From Tabrizicola sp. (GTDB lineage Bacteria > Pseudomonadota > Alphaproteobacteria > Rhodobacterales > Rhodobacteraceae), in contig NZ_JAUXZE010000042.1 of NCBI RefSeq assembly GCF_030694085.1, positions 1 through 64,000 of the forward strand: a stretch of 64,000 nt of DNA, in the 5' to 3' direction. The first letter of the stretch is position 1, and each line of letters begins with the position of its first letter. Below the pieces are notes generated by a model. The model ran no database searches, was not told the DNA's origin, and worked only from the letters and a program-made list of their open reading frames with translations. Both the position numbers and the translations under genes were made by a program. Positions 1 through 9,293 of this stretch are shown here, piece after piece.

Positions 1-106
1 GGGGTATTCCGGGATCGAGAACCCGCTCTTCTTCAAGGAGAATACCCGGATGTTCTACGGCGACGCCAAGAAGTCCCTGGATGCCCTGCTGCCCATGATC
101 GAGTGA
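1..106 (+). CDS. pntB: NAD(P) transhydrogenase subunit beta, C-terminal end (partial)
   Basis: Only the last 34 residues are in the window; the reading frame begins at base 2 and stops with TGA at 104-106. The tail [20 protein letters not shown] matches the highly conserved PntB C-terminus, where the NADP(H)-binding domain III ends. PntB forms the proton channel and NADP-binding part of the proton-translocating transhydrogenase in the inner membrane, which makes NADPH from NADH. The body and the partner pntA would lie to the left of the window. A strong intrinsic terminator follows 15 bases after the stop. Identification rests on this short conserved tail, which is distinctive. Confidence 0.85.
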   Translation, partial: GYSGIENPLFFKENTRMFYGDAKKSLDALLPMIE

Positions 107-121
107 CCTGTCGCCTCTATG

Positions 122-147
122 AAAAGGCCGCCGTTTGGCGGCCTTTT
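122..147 (+). terminator. Intrinsic terminator after pntB
   Basis: An 11-bp perfect stem (AAAAGGCCGCC, then GGCGGCCTTTT) encloses a GTTT loop. The 3' arm ends in four T, the classic rho-independent layout; the A-rich 5' foot makes it able to work in both directions. Confidence 0.85.
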
Positions 148-219
148 CGATTCCGGGAGCGGCGGAACGGGTCAAGTGGTCCGTGAGGGCATCGTCGCCA
201 GCAACCAAAGGAGTGTGCG

Positions 220-499
220 GTGATGCAGGGACCGTTGGGCCGGGCCGTGGCGATGACTGTGGTGCTGCTGCTGGCCCCCGCCCGTGCTGGCAAAGGGCGA
301 GCGGGTGGACACGGTCGAGGACCGGATCGACCTGGCGGAAAGCCGGATCGATCAGAAGGTCGACCGGGGCCGCTGGGACGTGGCCGAGGACAAGGTGGAC
401 ACGCGGGAAGACCGGGCCGACGCTGCAGGCTACGAGGTCATCGAGCGCATTGGCCGGCATGATCGCCGGACCTGGTGGCGGATCTTGCGCGATGACTGA
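220..499 (+). pseudogene. Small secreted D/E/R-repeat protein, split by a +1 frameshift
   Basis: Two overlapping frames join into one sensible protein. GTG/ATG at 220/223, behind an AAAGGAG ribosome site, encodes a signal peptide (hydrophobic run TVVLLLAPA). The frame from base 284 then gives VLAKGERVDTVEDRIDLAE and continues to TGA at 499. Removing one C in the C-rich stretch 276-283 fuses the halves, with a VLA signal-peptidase site just before the repeat region. The roughly 70-residue mature part is almost wholly Asp, Glu, Arg and Val in a loose D-x-x-E-D-[RK] periodicity, probably helical or coiled. No known function. It could be a true pseudogene, a sequencing error in the C run, or less likely programmed slippage. 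Confidence 0.5.
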
Positions 500-502
500 A
501 CC

Positions 503-530
503 GTAGGGTGGGCGGTATCGCCCACCCTAC
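503..530. repeat. Dispersed 12-bp palindrome, copy 1 (REP-like or terminator)
   Basis: A perfect 12-bp inverted repeat (GTAGGGTGGGCG, loop GTAT, CGCCCACCCTAC) starts three bases after the stop of the frameshifted gene. A near-identical copy occurs at 45124-45150, so this is a dispersed palindromic repeat rather than a private terminator. It has no T tract. Confidence 0.7.
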
Positions 531-785
531 TTGTCGCGGGGTGTCCACGGTGGACAAACTCTGGATGCATTGCATTTTCAATGGCTTGCTCGCGGGCGTT
601 AGGACTTTCTTAACTCATGTCCGGGCGCTTGCGATCTTTCGGTTCTGCACGGCATTGCAGCGGTGCGTCGCCGTGAAGATCGGCCTTTGGGCAACACCTG
701 TGCGGCATACCCTTGGATTCCGGCATTTCTCTGGAACCCGCCTGGGTGTCGCCCTACCTCTCGGGCTGTAACGCCGAGGACAAAG

Positions 786-2066
786 ATGCCGATCCCTGAC
801 CATCCGCTTCGCTATGCCACCGTGAACGAGCTGCATGCGCGTCCCTTCCCGTCGCTGGAAGTGCCGTCGACCGCCGTATACGTGGCAATCAAGGAACCGG
901 TCCAGGCGCAGAACCGGGATCGCGGCAGGGACCTTGCACATCTTCTGGCGCTTTTGGACCGGCACGCCTCGCCGCATCCGCAGCCAGGGGCGACGCATTT
1001 CCAGGGGCCGATCGGGCGGGCCGAGGTGAAGTGGGAAAGCCACACCGAGTTCGTCACCTATACCGCCTTCACCAAGGGCCTTTCCGCGCGACCCTTCGAT
1101 CCGGCCGAGGCGGAGGTGCTGCCGGAAGACTGGATGGCGGAGGCTCCGGGCAAGCGGCTGACCTCGGTCCTGATCCGCATCGAGCCGATGCCGGCCTCGG
1201 AGGATGCGCTGTTGCGGCGGGTGGATGAATGGTTCGTGCCGGAGAGCCTTGCGGTATCGCGCGTCGTGGATGGCGCGGCGGTCGTGGCGGGCGATTTTCG
1301 CATCGACCCGGCGGGGCATATGCGCTTTGCGGTCTTCGTGGCGCCGGGGACAGGGCCGCGCCGGGTGGGGCGGATCGTGCAGCGGCTGTGCGAGATCGAG
1401 ACCTACCGGGCGATGTCGATGCTTGGGCTGATGCGGTCGCGGGATCTGAGCGCGCGACTGAACGCGCTGGACCCGAAGCTGTCGGCGCTGGTCTCGGGGC
1501 TGGACAACGCCGAACCAGCGCCGGAAGTGGCGCTGCACAACCTGCTGACGATCTCGGCGGAGCTGGAGAGCCTGGCGGTGCAGTTCTCGTTCCGTTTCGG
1601 GGCGACGGCGGCCTATGAGGCGATTGTCAGCCAGCGCATCGAGGTGCTGCGCGAACAGCGCATCGAGGGGCGACAGACCTTCGGCGAGTTCATGATGCGC
1701 CGCTATGATCCGGCGATGCGGACGGTGAAATCTTCGGAAAGCCGGTTGGCCGCGATGGCGGAGCGGGCGGAGCGGGCGGCGGAGTTGCTGCGGACCCGGG
1801 TGGACGTGGAGCGGTCGGCGCAGAACCAGAAGCTTCTGGAGAGCATGGACCAGCGCGCGGATTTGCAACTGCGGTTGCAGCGCACGGTCGAAGGGCTGTC
1901 GACGGTGGCGATCAGCTACTACGCGGTGAACCTGGCGGCCTACCTTCTGGAGCCTGCCGCCCATGCACTGCACATCAGCCACGGGGTGCTGCTGGCGGGA
2001 CTGGTGCCGGCGGTGGTGCTGGCGGTGTGGCTGATGGTCCGCCGCATCCGCAAGACGTTGCATTAG
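786..2066 (+). CDS. DUF3422 family membrane protein
   Basis: This 426-residue protein opens MPIPDHPLRYATVNELHARPF, the characteristic start of the DUF3422 family of Alpha- and Betaproteobacteria. The long N-terminal region is soluble and partly helical. Residues 373-395 and 400-419 are two hydrophobic helices, and the chain ends in a basic tail (RRIRKTLH), so the protein is probably anchored by a C-terminal hairpin with the bulk in the cytoplasm. ATG 786 is chosen over an upstream in-frame start at 663 because GAGGA sits at 776-780 and the family homology begins here. The biochemical role of DUF3422 is unknown to me. The gene stands alone, with a convergent neighbour 73 bases on. Confidence 0.8.
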   Translation: MPIPDHPLRYATVNELHARPFPSLEVPSTAVYVAIKEPVQAQNRDRGRDLAHLLALLDRHASPHPQPGATHFQGPIGRAEVKWESHTEFVTYTAFTKGLSARPFDPAEAEVLPEDWMAEAPGKRLTSVLIRIEPMPASEDALLRRVDEWFVPESLAVSRVVDGAAVVAGDFRIDPAGHMRFAVFVAPGTGPRRVGRIVQRLCEIETYRAMSMLGLMRSRDLSARLNALDPKLSALVSGLDNAEPAPEVALHNLLTISAELESLAVQFSFRFGATAAYEAIVSQRIEVLREQRIEGRQTFGEFMMRRYDPAMRTVKSSESRLAAMAERAERAAELLRTRVDVERSAQNQKLLESMDQRADLQLRLQRTVEGLSTVAISYYAVNLAAYLLEPAAHALHISHGVLLAGLVPAVVLAVWLMVRRIRKTLH

Positions 2067-2139
2067 CAAGAGCCTCCTCGTGCGCCTTCGGCTTCTCGTC
2101 GGGGGCGCCAGCGAGGAGCAACGAAGTTGACGACGAGCG

Positions 2140-3051
2140 CTACCGGCCGCGGATGCGGGGGTCGAGCGCGTCTCGGAGACCGTCGCCGATGTAGTTCACC
2201 GACAGAACGGTCAGCGAAATGGCAAGGCCGGGCCAGACCACGCGCTCGGGGTAGACCTGCATGTATTGCAGACCGTCGAACAGGAGCCGCCCCCAGGTCG
2301 GGAAGTCGGGCGGGAAGCCGAGCCCGAGGAAGGACAGCACGGATTCGGTGATGATCGCCTCGGCCACGCCCAGAGTGGCGGCGACCATGACCGGAGAGAC
2401 GACGTTCGGCAGGATGTGGCGGCGGATGATCCGGTTCGGCCGCGCACCGATGGAGCGGGCGGCCAGCACGTATTCGCGTTCCTTCAGTGTCAGGACCTCG
2501 CCCCGGACGATACGGGCGGTGGCCATCCAGGAGGTGATCCCGATGGCGAAGACGATCAGGGTGAAGGCGCCAAGCTCGGGTCCGATAAGGCCGGCGATGC
2601 GGTCGCGGAAGAGCATGACCATGACCAGCAGAAGCGGGATCAGCGGCAGGGCCAGGAACATGTCGGTCAGCCGCATGAGCGGGCTGTCGAGCCGGCGGAA
2701 GTAGCCGGCCAGGATGCCGATGAAGGTTCCGAAGACGATGGCAATCAGCATCGCGACCAGGCCCACGGCCAGCGACACGCGACCGGCCAGCAGCATCCGG
2801 GACAGCATGTCTCGGCCCAGCTGATCCGTGCCAAGGGGGAAGCGCAGGGACGGGCCCTGGTTCTTCAGTTTGATCGCCTCGGCCACGGTCAGTTTCTCGG
2901 GGACCCAGAGATAGGGACCGATCAGCACTGCGACGATCAGGAACCCCAGGACGATCAGTCCGAACAGGGCCCCCTTGTGGGTGCGGAACTGCTGCCAGAT
3001 CTCGCGCGCCTGGCTGGCGGGCTTGGGGGGCGTCGTGCTCGCGTCAGTCAT
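2140..3051 (-). CDS. Peptide ABC transporter permease, DppC/OppC type
   Basis: 303 residues with an N-terminal cytoplasmic stretch (TTPPKPASQAREIWQQFRTH), a first membrane helix near 30-50 and a BPD_transp_1 core of about five more helices. The EAA loop, where the nucleotide-binding subunits dock, is near residues 205-225 (SIGARPNRIIRRHILPN). The second lumenal segment with GTDQLGRDMLSR is typical of the C-type permease. It is the last gene of the five-gene operon and overlaps the upstream B-type permease by 8 bases, implying coupled translation. Substrate is inferred only as a peptide or similar oligomeric compound. Confidence 0.88.
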   Translation of the reverse strand: MTDASTTPPKPASQAREIWQQFRTHKGALFGLIVLGFLIVAVLIGPYLWVPEKLTVAEAIKLKNQGPSLRFPLGTDQLGRDMLSRMLLAGRVSLAVGLVAMLIAIVFGTFIGILAGYFRRLDSPLMRLTDMFLALPLIPLLLVMVMLFRDRIAGLIGPELGAFTLIVFAIGITSWMATARIVRGEVLTLKEREYVLAARSIGARPNRIIRRHILPNVVSPVMVAATLGVAEAIITESVLSFLGLGFPPDFPTWGRLLFDGLQYMQVYPERVVWPGLAISLTVLSVNYIGDGLRDALDPRIRGR

Positions 3052-4051
3052 AGCGGATCCTGGGATCGAGGAAGCCGTAGAGGATATCGGCGATCAGGTT
3101 GAAAAGGACGATGAGCACGGCGAAGATGAAGGCGAGGGTCTGGACCATCGGCAGGTCGGAGGCATGGATCGCCCCGATCAGGGCCGCGCCGATGCCGTTT
3201 ACGCCGAAAAGGTTCTCGGTGATGATCGCGCCGCCGAAGATCGAGGGGATGCCAAGCGCGATGACGGTGACCACGGGGATCAGCGAGTTGCGCAGGACAT
3301 GCTTCAGGACCACTGTCCGCTCGGACATGCCCTTGGCGCGGGCGGTGCGGACATAGTCCATCGTCATGTTGTCCAGCATCGAGGACCGCATATACCGGCT
3401 GATCGCGGCGGCGTTGGCAAGGCCCAGGGTCATCACGGGCAGGGCCATCTGCTTTATCTGTTTCACGAAGCTGTCCCAGTCCGTCACATTGAGCTGCGTG
3501 TCGTACTTCGTGGGGAACCAGCCCAGCCAGACCGCGAAGATGATGATGAAAAGCGTGCCCGAGAAGAAGGTGGGGACGGAAAAGCCGATCATCGCAAACA
3601 GCGTCCCGCCCTGGTCGAAGAGCGAATACTGGCGGTAGGCCGAATAGATGCCGATGGGCAGCGCGATCAGGATGCCGACCAGGTAGGCGGTGCCGATCAC
3701 CGTCAGGGTCTGGGGCAGGCGCTGGCCGATGATGGTGAAGACCGGGCTGCGCGACTGCCAGGACAGGATGCGCTGCTCGCCCTCGGCCAGGGTGGTGCCG
3801 AACCAGCTGTCGAAAAGGTAGGCGGGTTCGACCCAGAAGAATTGCCGCAGCCAGAGGACATAGCGCACGAAGACCGGCTGATCGGCGCCAAGCGCCTCGA
3901 TCATCCGTTGCCGGACGTCGGGGGGCACGGTCAGCGGAATTTCTGACATCGGCGAGCCGGGGGCCAGATCAACAAGCAGGAAGATCACCAGGCTGATGAC
4001 CAGCAGGGTGGGAATGGCCAGCAGAAGCCTGCGTAGCGTGAAGGTCAGCAT
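3044..4051 (-). CDS. Peptide ABC transporter permease, DppB/OppB type
   Basis: 335 residues starting MLTFTLRRLLLAIPTLLVIS, the standard N-terminal helix of DppB/OppB permeases. A longer in-frame version starting at 4117 would add 22 non-homologous residues, so the internal ATG at 4051 is preferred; it has AAGGCGAG upstream. The family-typical periplasmic segment includes PGSPMSEIPLTVPPD. The EAA motif region reads ARAKGMSERTVVLKHVLRN (about 230-250). It pairs with the downstream C-type permease to form the membrane channel and overlaps it by 8 bases. It lies 74 bases after the binding-protein gene. Confidence 0.88.
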   Translation of the reverse strand: MLTFTLRRLLLAIPTLLVISLVIFLLVDLAPGSPMSEIPLTVPPDVRQRMIEALGADQPVFVRYVLWLRQFFWVEPAYLFDSWFGTTLAEGEQRILSWQSRSPVFTIIGQRLPQTLTVIGTAYLVGILIALPIGIYSAYRQYSLFDQGGTLFAMIGFSVPTFFSGTLFIIIFAVWLGWFPTKYDTQLNVTDWDSFVKQIKQMALPVMTLGLANAAAISRYMRSSMLDNMTMDYVRTARAKGMSERTVVLKHVLRNSLIPVVTVIALGIPSIFGGAIITENLFGVNGIGAALIGAIHASDLPMVQTLAFIFAVLIVLFNLIADILYGFLDPRIRYD

Positions 4052-4125
4052 GCGGCTCTCGCCTTGGGGAACGGGGGTCGAAGGAAGCTGCGGGGCCGGA
4101 TCGCGCCGGCCCCGCAAGGATCAGG

Positions 4126-5829
4126 TCACTTCACGCGGAACCAGTCCGCGACGTTCCAGGTCTCCATGTCCCAGGCGTTGATCTGCACGCCGCCCAGGCT
4201 GTTGGAATGTGCCGAAAGCGTGCCGCGGTGGACCAGCGGAATGACGGTCATGGAGTCCTTCGTCACCATGTCGTTCAGCTTCTTGGCAATCTCCTGACGC
4301 TTGGCGATGTCGGTGGTCTGGGTCAGTTCGGCATGCAGCGCGTCATAGGCCGGATCGCAGAAGCGGTTGATGTTCTCGCCCTGCCACTGGGTTTCCGGTG
4401 AGGGCGCGTTCTTGCACTGGTATTGGCCCAGATAGGTTTCCGGGTCGGGGTTGTCCGAGTTGTTGGCGTACATCTCGACGTCGGCGTAGAACTTCTGGAA
4501 GGTGTCGGGCGAGCCCGGGTCACCGCCGAAGAAGACGCCAGGATCGATGGCCTTGAGCTCGACCTCGACGCCCAGCTCGGTCCACCAGTCCTTGATCAGC
4601 GCCTGGAAGTCCTGGCGGATCGGGTTGACGGTCGTTTGATAGAGAAGCGACAGTTTCTTGCCGTCCTTGTCGCGGATGCCGTCGCCGTCGCTGTCGGTCC
4701 AGCCCGCTTCATCGAGCAGAGCCATTGCGCCCGGCATGTCCTGTGCGATGCAGCCTTCGTTGTCCGAGGCCCAGGCTTCCGGTCCGGGGATCACGTTGCA
4801 GGTCGGCCTGCCGCCGGCGCCGTAGCCGACTTCGACCAGGATGGTGCGGTCAATGGCCTTGGACAGCGCGGTCCGCACCTTGATGTCCGACAGGATCGGG
4901 TGCGGGTGCTTGGCGGTGGCACGCTCGCCCTCGGGCAGGGCCGGCGACGGGTCGGTCGTGTTCATCTCGATCCGCTCGACCAGAGTGCCGAAGGCGACGA
5001 CGAACTGGCCCTTGCCGGCAGCGGCCATTGCCGCCTGGCTGTCCGGCGGGATCTGGGTGTTCCAGGCGTAGTCAAACTCGCCCGTCTCCATCACCGCGCG
5101 GGCCGAGCCTTCGGCATCGCCGCCGCCCTTGATCACCGCGGTCGCGAAGGCAGGCTTGGCCGGATCACGGTAGTTCGGGTTTGCGGTCATCGACACGGTG
5201 TCGTTGACGGTGAAGCCGGTGACCATGAAGGGGCCGGTTCCGATCGGCATGTTGTTCGCATCGGTGCAGGTCGGAGCAGCGGCGCCGAGGCAGGCTTCGA
5301 ACTGCGCCTTCTGCAGAAGCGGCGACAGGCCACTGACGAAGGCGGTGTAGGGGTTCGGCTTCGGTGCGGCGAAGGTCACCTTGATGGTCGAGGCATCGAC
5401 CGCCTCGACCGAGGCGACGCCTTCGTACTTGGTCGCCTGGCTGCAACCACCTTCGGGATGGGTGCAATACTGCCAGGTGAAAACCGCGTCATCGGCGGTG
5501 ACCGGGGTGCCGTCGGACCACAGAAGGCCCGGCTGCAGTTTCCAGGTGATCGAGGTCATGTCTTCCGAAATACCGCCGTTTTCCATCGTCGGGATTTCGA
5601 CGGCCAGACGCGGGACCAGCACGCCATCGGGGTCGACCACCGCCAGCGGTTCCAGCACCATCGCGGCGGCCAGGATGTCCTTGGTCCCGCCCGACAGGTA
5701 GGGGTTCACGATCGACACGGCCTGCGGGAAAGTGAGCTTCACTTCACCATCGGCTCCGCGTTCGGCGAAGGCGGCGGGGGCAAACCCCAGCACGGCCACT
5801 GCGCCCAGAAGGGCGGCTCTCAGTTTCAT
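4126..5829 (-). CDS. Peptide/nickel-type ABC substrate-binding protein (SBP family 5)
   Basis: 567 residues with a clear signal peptide ([16 protein letters not shown], cleavage after AFA at about 22), hence periplasmic. The fold markers of family 5 binding proteins are present: an N-terminal segment with ITWKLQPGLLWSDGTPVTA, and MPIGTGPFMV in the middle. Four or more cysteines suggest disulfides. DSDGDGIRDKDG at about 380-395 resembles a Ca-binding loop and is common in this family near AGWxDxDGDG. The start ATG overlaps the stop of the upstream ATPase gene (ATGA). It delivers substrate to the two permeases encoded downstream. Ligand is not predictable from sequence. Confidence 0.88.
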   Translation of the reverse strand: MKLRAALLGAVAVLGFAPAAFAERGADGEVKLTFPQAVSIVNPYLSGGTKDILAAAMVLEPLAVVDPDGVLVPRLAVEIPTMENGGISEDMTSITWKLQPGLLWSDGTPVTADDAVFTWQYCTHPEGGCSQATKYEGVASVEAVDASTIKVTFAAPKPNPYTAFVSGLSPLLQKAQFEACLGAAAPTCTDANNMPIGTGPFMVTGFTVNDTVSMTANPNYRDPAKPAFATAVIKGGGDAEGSARAVMETGEFDYAWNTQIPPDSQAAMAAAGKGQFVVAFGTLVERIEMNTTDPSPALPEGERATAKHPHPILSDIKVRTALSKAIDRTILVEVGYGAGGRPTCNVIPGPEAWASDNEGCIAQDMPGAMALLDEAGWTDSDGDGIRDKDGKKLSLLYQTTVNPIRQDFQALIKDWWTELGVEVELKAIDPGVFFGGDPGSPDTFQKFYADVEMYANNSDNPDPETYLGQYQCKNAPSPETQWQGENINRFCDPAYDALHAELTQTTDIAKRQEIAKKLNDMVTKDSMTVIPLVHRGTLSAHSNSLGGVQINAWDMETWNVADWFRVK

Positions 5830-6864
5830 CGGGTCTCTCCTTGTTGGTTACGCTCGTTAGCCTCGGATGCGCCGGTTGATCCGGCGGCGGTATAGAGATG
5901 GCAGGCGACCAGGCGGCCGGGTTCGACCTCCAGTAGGTCGGGCTTCACGGTCCGGCAGATGTCCATCACCCTGGGGCAGCGGGTGCAGAAGTTGCAGCCC
6001 TTCGGCGGATTTGCCGGGGACGGCACGTCGCCCTTGAGGATGATGCGGTTGCGGCGCGCGGCAAGCTCGGGGTCGGGCTCGTTCACGGCAGAAAGAAGCG
6101 CCTCTGCATAGGGGTGCAGCGGGCGGGCGTAGAGGTCCTTCGACGGCGAGAGCTCGGCGATGCGGCCAAGATACATCACGGCCACCCGCTGCGCGAGATG
6201 GCGGACCATCGACAGGTCATGGCTGATGAAAAGGTAGGTCAGGCCCAGCTTTTCCTGCAGGTCCTCCAGAAGGTTGACGACCTGCGCCTGGATCGAGACG
6301 TCGAGGGCGGCGATGGGTTCGTCGCAGACGATGAAGCGAGGCTTCAGGGCAAGTGCGCGGGCGATCCCGATGCGCTGGCGCTGGCCACCCGAGAATTCAT
6401 GCGGGAAGCGGTTCACGAAGCGCCGGTTGAGGCCGACCTGGTCCATAAGTTCGTAGACGCGTTCCAGCTTTTGATCGCGAGTCCAGTTGGTATGTTCTTC
6501 CAGGGGTTCGCTGACGATCTCGGCCAAAGTCATGCGGGGGTTGAGGCTGGCCTGCGGGTCCTGGAAGACCATCTGCATCGTCGGGCGCTTCTTGCGCAAA
6601 GCCTCGGGCGAAAGGGTGGCCACGTCGTCGCCGTCGATCACCACGCGACCGGCGGTGGGTTCGTAAAGCCGCAGCATGGCGCGGCCGACGGTGGACTTGC
6701 CGCAGCCGGATTCGCCGACAAGACCCAGGGTCTGCCCGGCCAGGATGTCGAAGGACACGCCGTCCACCGCCTTGACGTCGCCCGTATGCCTGCGGAAGAG
6801 TCCGGAGTAGATCGGGAAGTGCATTTTCAGGTCCTGGACCTGGACCAGCGGCGTGGCTGGGGCG

Positions 6865-6872
<8 letters not shown>
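5826..6872 (-). CDS. Peptide ABC transporter ATP-binding protein, DppF/OppF type
   Basis: 348 residues. Walker A is [12 protein letters not shown], the Q-loop is [12 protein letters not shown], the ABC signature is [14 protein letters not shown] and Walker B is [13 protein letters not shown]. The C-terminal oligopeptide_ABC extension carries the cysteine cluster CNFCTRCP, typical of DppF/OppF and able to hold an iron-sulfur cluster in relatives. ATG at 6872 is preferred over one at 6917: it overlaps the DppD-like gene by only 8 bases and begins at the conserved region. It partners DppD to power the transporter. Confidence 0.9.
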
Positions 6873-7887
<1,015 letters not shown>

Positions 7888-8135
7888 TCAATTCTCCCCG
7901 CGACGTTTTTGTTCTTGTTTTTATTGGCTGATTTTCCAGCCCGACAACCCTTGGTTGGGTCTTGCGCCCAACTCTTTACGATTCTCTTCCTTCTATCAAT
8001 CCCGATTTGAGGCGCGATTCCACCCTGTTCCATCGTCAGAATGACCAATGGACACATCATTCTGCCAGATATTGACTTGACCAACCCCGAACGACAGGCT
8101 GGCTACCAGATGTAGGTGGCGGAAGGAAAATCGTG

Positions 8136-9293
8136 ATGACCATGTTGACGCCGCGTCAGATCCTGGACCGGCTGGTCGCCTTTCCAACCGTCAGCCGCGA
8201 GTCGAACCTGGACCTGATCGACTGGCTGGAGACCTATCTGAACGAGCAGGGGGTGAAGTGCTTCCGGCACTGGAACGAGGACCGGCAGAAAGCCGCGCTG
8301 ATCGCCCATGCCGGGCCCTGGGTCGAAGGCGCGGTGGTCCTGTCGGGACATTCCGACGTGGTGCCGGTGGAGGGACAGGTCTGGACCTCGGACCCGTGGA
8401 CGGTGGTCGAACGGGACGGTCGGCTTTTCGGGCGCGGGACCTGTGACATGAAGGGCTTCGTGGCGCTGGCGGTCTGGGCGGTGGTCAAGGCGCAAGGGCG
8501 CGGGGTGGCGCGGCCGTTGCAACTGGCGCTGTCTTATGACGAGGAGATCGGCTGCACGGGCGCTCCGCCGATGATCCGCACCATGCAGGATGTGGTGCCG
8601 AAAGGGGACATCGCCCTGATCGGTGAGCCGTCGCGGATGAAGGTGATCACCGGGCACAAGGGCGGAACGGGCTATGCGGTGCATGTGAAGGGGTACGAGG
8701 TCCATTCCTCGCTGCTTCCCGAGGGGGTTTCGGCGGTGATGGAGGCGGCGCGGCTGATCAGTTGGGTCAACGACCACAACGACGAGATTCAGGCACGGCC
8801 GCGCGGGGTGGTGGGTGGCCGGTTTCACCCGCCCTTCACGACGCTGCATGTCGGCCGCATCCAGGGCGGAACGGCGGACAACATCACGGCAGGGGACTGC
8901 CGGTTTGCGGTCGAGATGCGTTGTGTGCCGGATGACGACCCCGAGGCGCATGCCGGGGCGTTCCGCGCCGAGGCGCAAAAGCTTGACGCCGCTTTGAAGG
9001 CCAGGCGGCCCGAGGCGGGGGTGCATCTGGAGAAGTTCTTCGACGTCTCGCCGTTGCGGCCCGAGGTCGAGGGTCCGGCGGAAGCCCTGGCGCGGGCCTT
9101 GACCGGAGACAATGCGACGGGGGTGGTTTCTTATGGCACCGAAGCCGGGCAGTTCCAGGACGCAGGTTATTCGGCGGTCGTGATCGGGCCGGGCGATATC
9201 GCCCAGGCGCATCAGGCCGATGAATACCTGGAGGTCAGCGAGTTTCAGGCCGGGCAGCGGTTCATGGAGCGGCTTCTGGAGCGTCTGGGATGA
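8136..9293 (+). CDS. M20 family deacylase (acetylornithine deacetylase / succinyl-diaminopimelate desuccinylase-like)
   Basis: 385 residues of the ArgE/DapE metallopeptidase family. Metal-binding signatures are VVLSGHSDVVPV (first His, with the Asp nearby in GRGTCDMKGF) and SYDEEIGCTG (catalytic and bridging Glu). The dimerisation domain occupies roughly residues 175-290. It would hydrolyse an N-acyl amino acid. ATG 8136 is preferred to the GTG immediately before it; GGAAGGAAAA lies at 8121-8130. The stop overlaps the next gene's start (ATGA), so it is coupled to an amine or amino-acid oxidase. Proximity to a peptide importer, rather than to arginine genes, suggests scavenging rather than biosynthesis. 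Confidence 0.82.
   Translation: MTMLTPRQILDRLVAFPTVSRESNLDLIDWLETYLNEQGVKCFRHWNEDRQKAALIAHAGPWVEGAVVLSGHSDVVPVEGQVWTSDPWTVVERDGRLFGRGTCDMKGFVALAVWAVVKAQGRGVARPLQLALSYDEEIGCTGAPPMIRTMQDVVPKGDIALIGEPSRMKVITGHKGGTGYAVHVKGYEVHSSLLPEGVSAVMEAARLISWVNDHNDEIQARPRGVVGGRFHPPFTTLHVGRIQGGTADNITAGDCRFAVEMRCVPDDDPEAHAGAFRAEAQKLDAALKARRPEAGVHLEKFFDVSPLRPEVEGPAEALARALTGDNATGVVSYGTEAGQFQDAGYSAVVIGPGDIAQAHQADEYLEVSEFQAGQRFMERLLERLG

Noticed and set aside
508..771. Open frame in the gap before the DUF3422 gene
   Set aside because: No convincing ribosome site, mixed composition, and no recognisable domain; I treat 531-785 as noncoding.
4642..4700. Calcium-binding-like DSDGDGIRDKDG in the peptide-binding protein
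   Set aside because: This Asp/Gly loop recurs in family 5 binding proteins and is not evidence for a separate Ca-binding domain.
7888..8135. Promoter boxes between the peptide operon and the deacylase
   Set aside because: TTGAC-like hexamers exist on both strands but none has a good -10 at suitable spacing, so no call was made.
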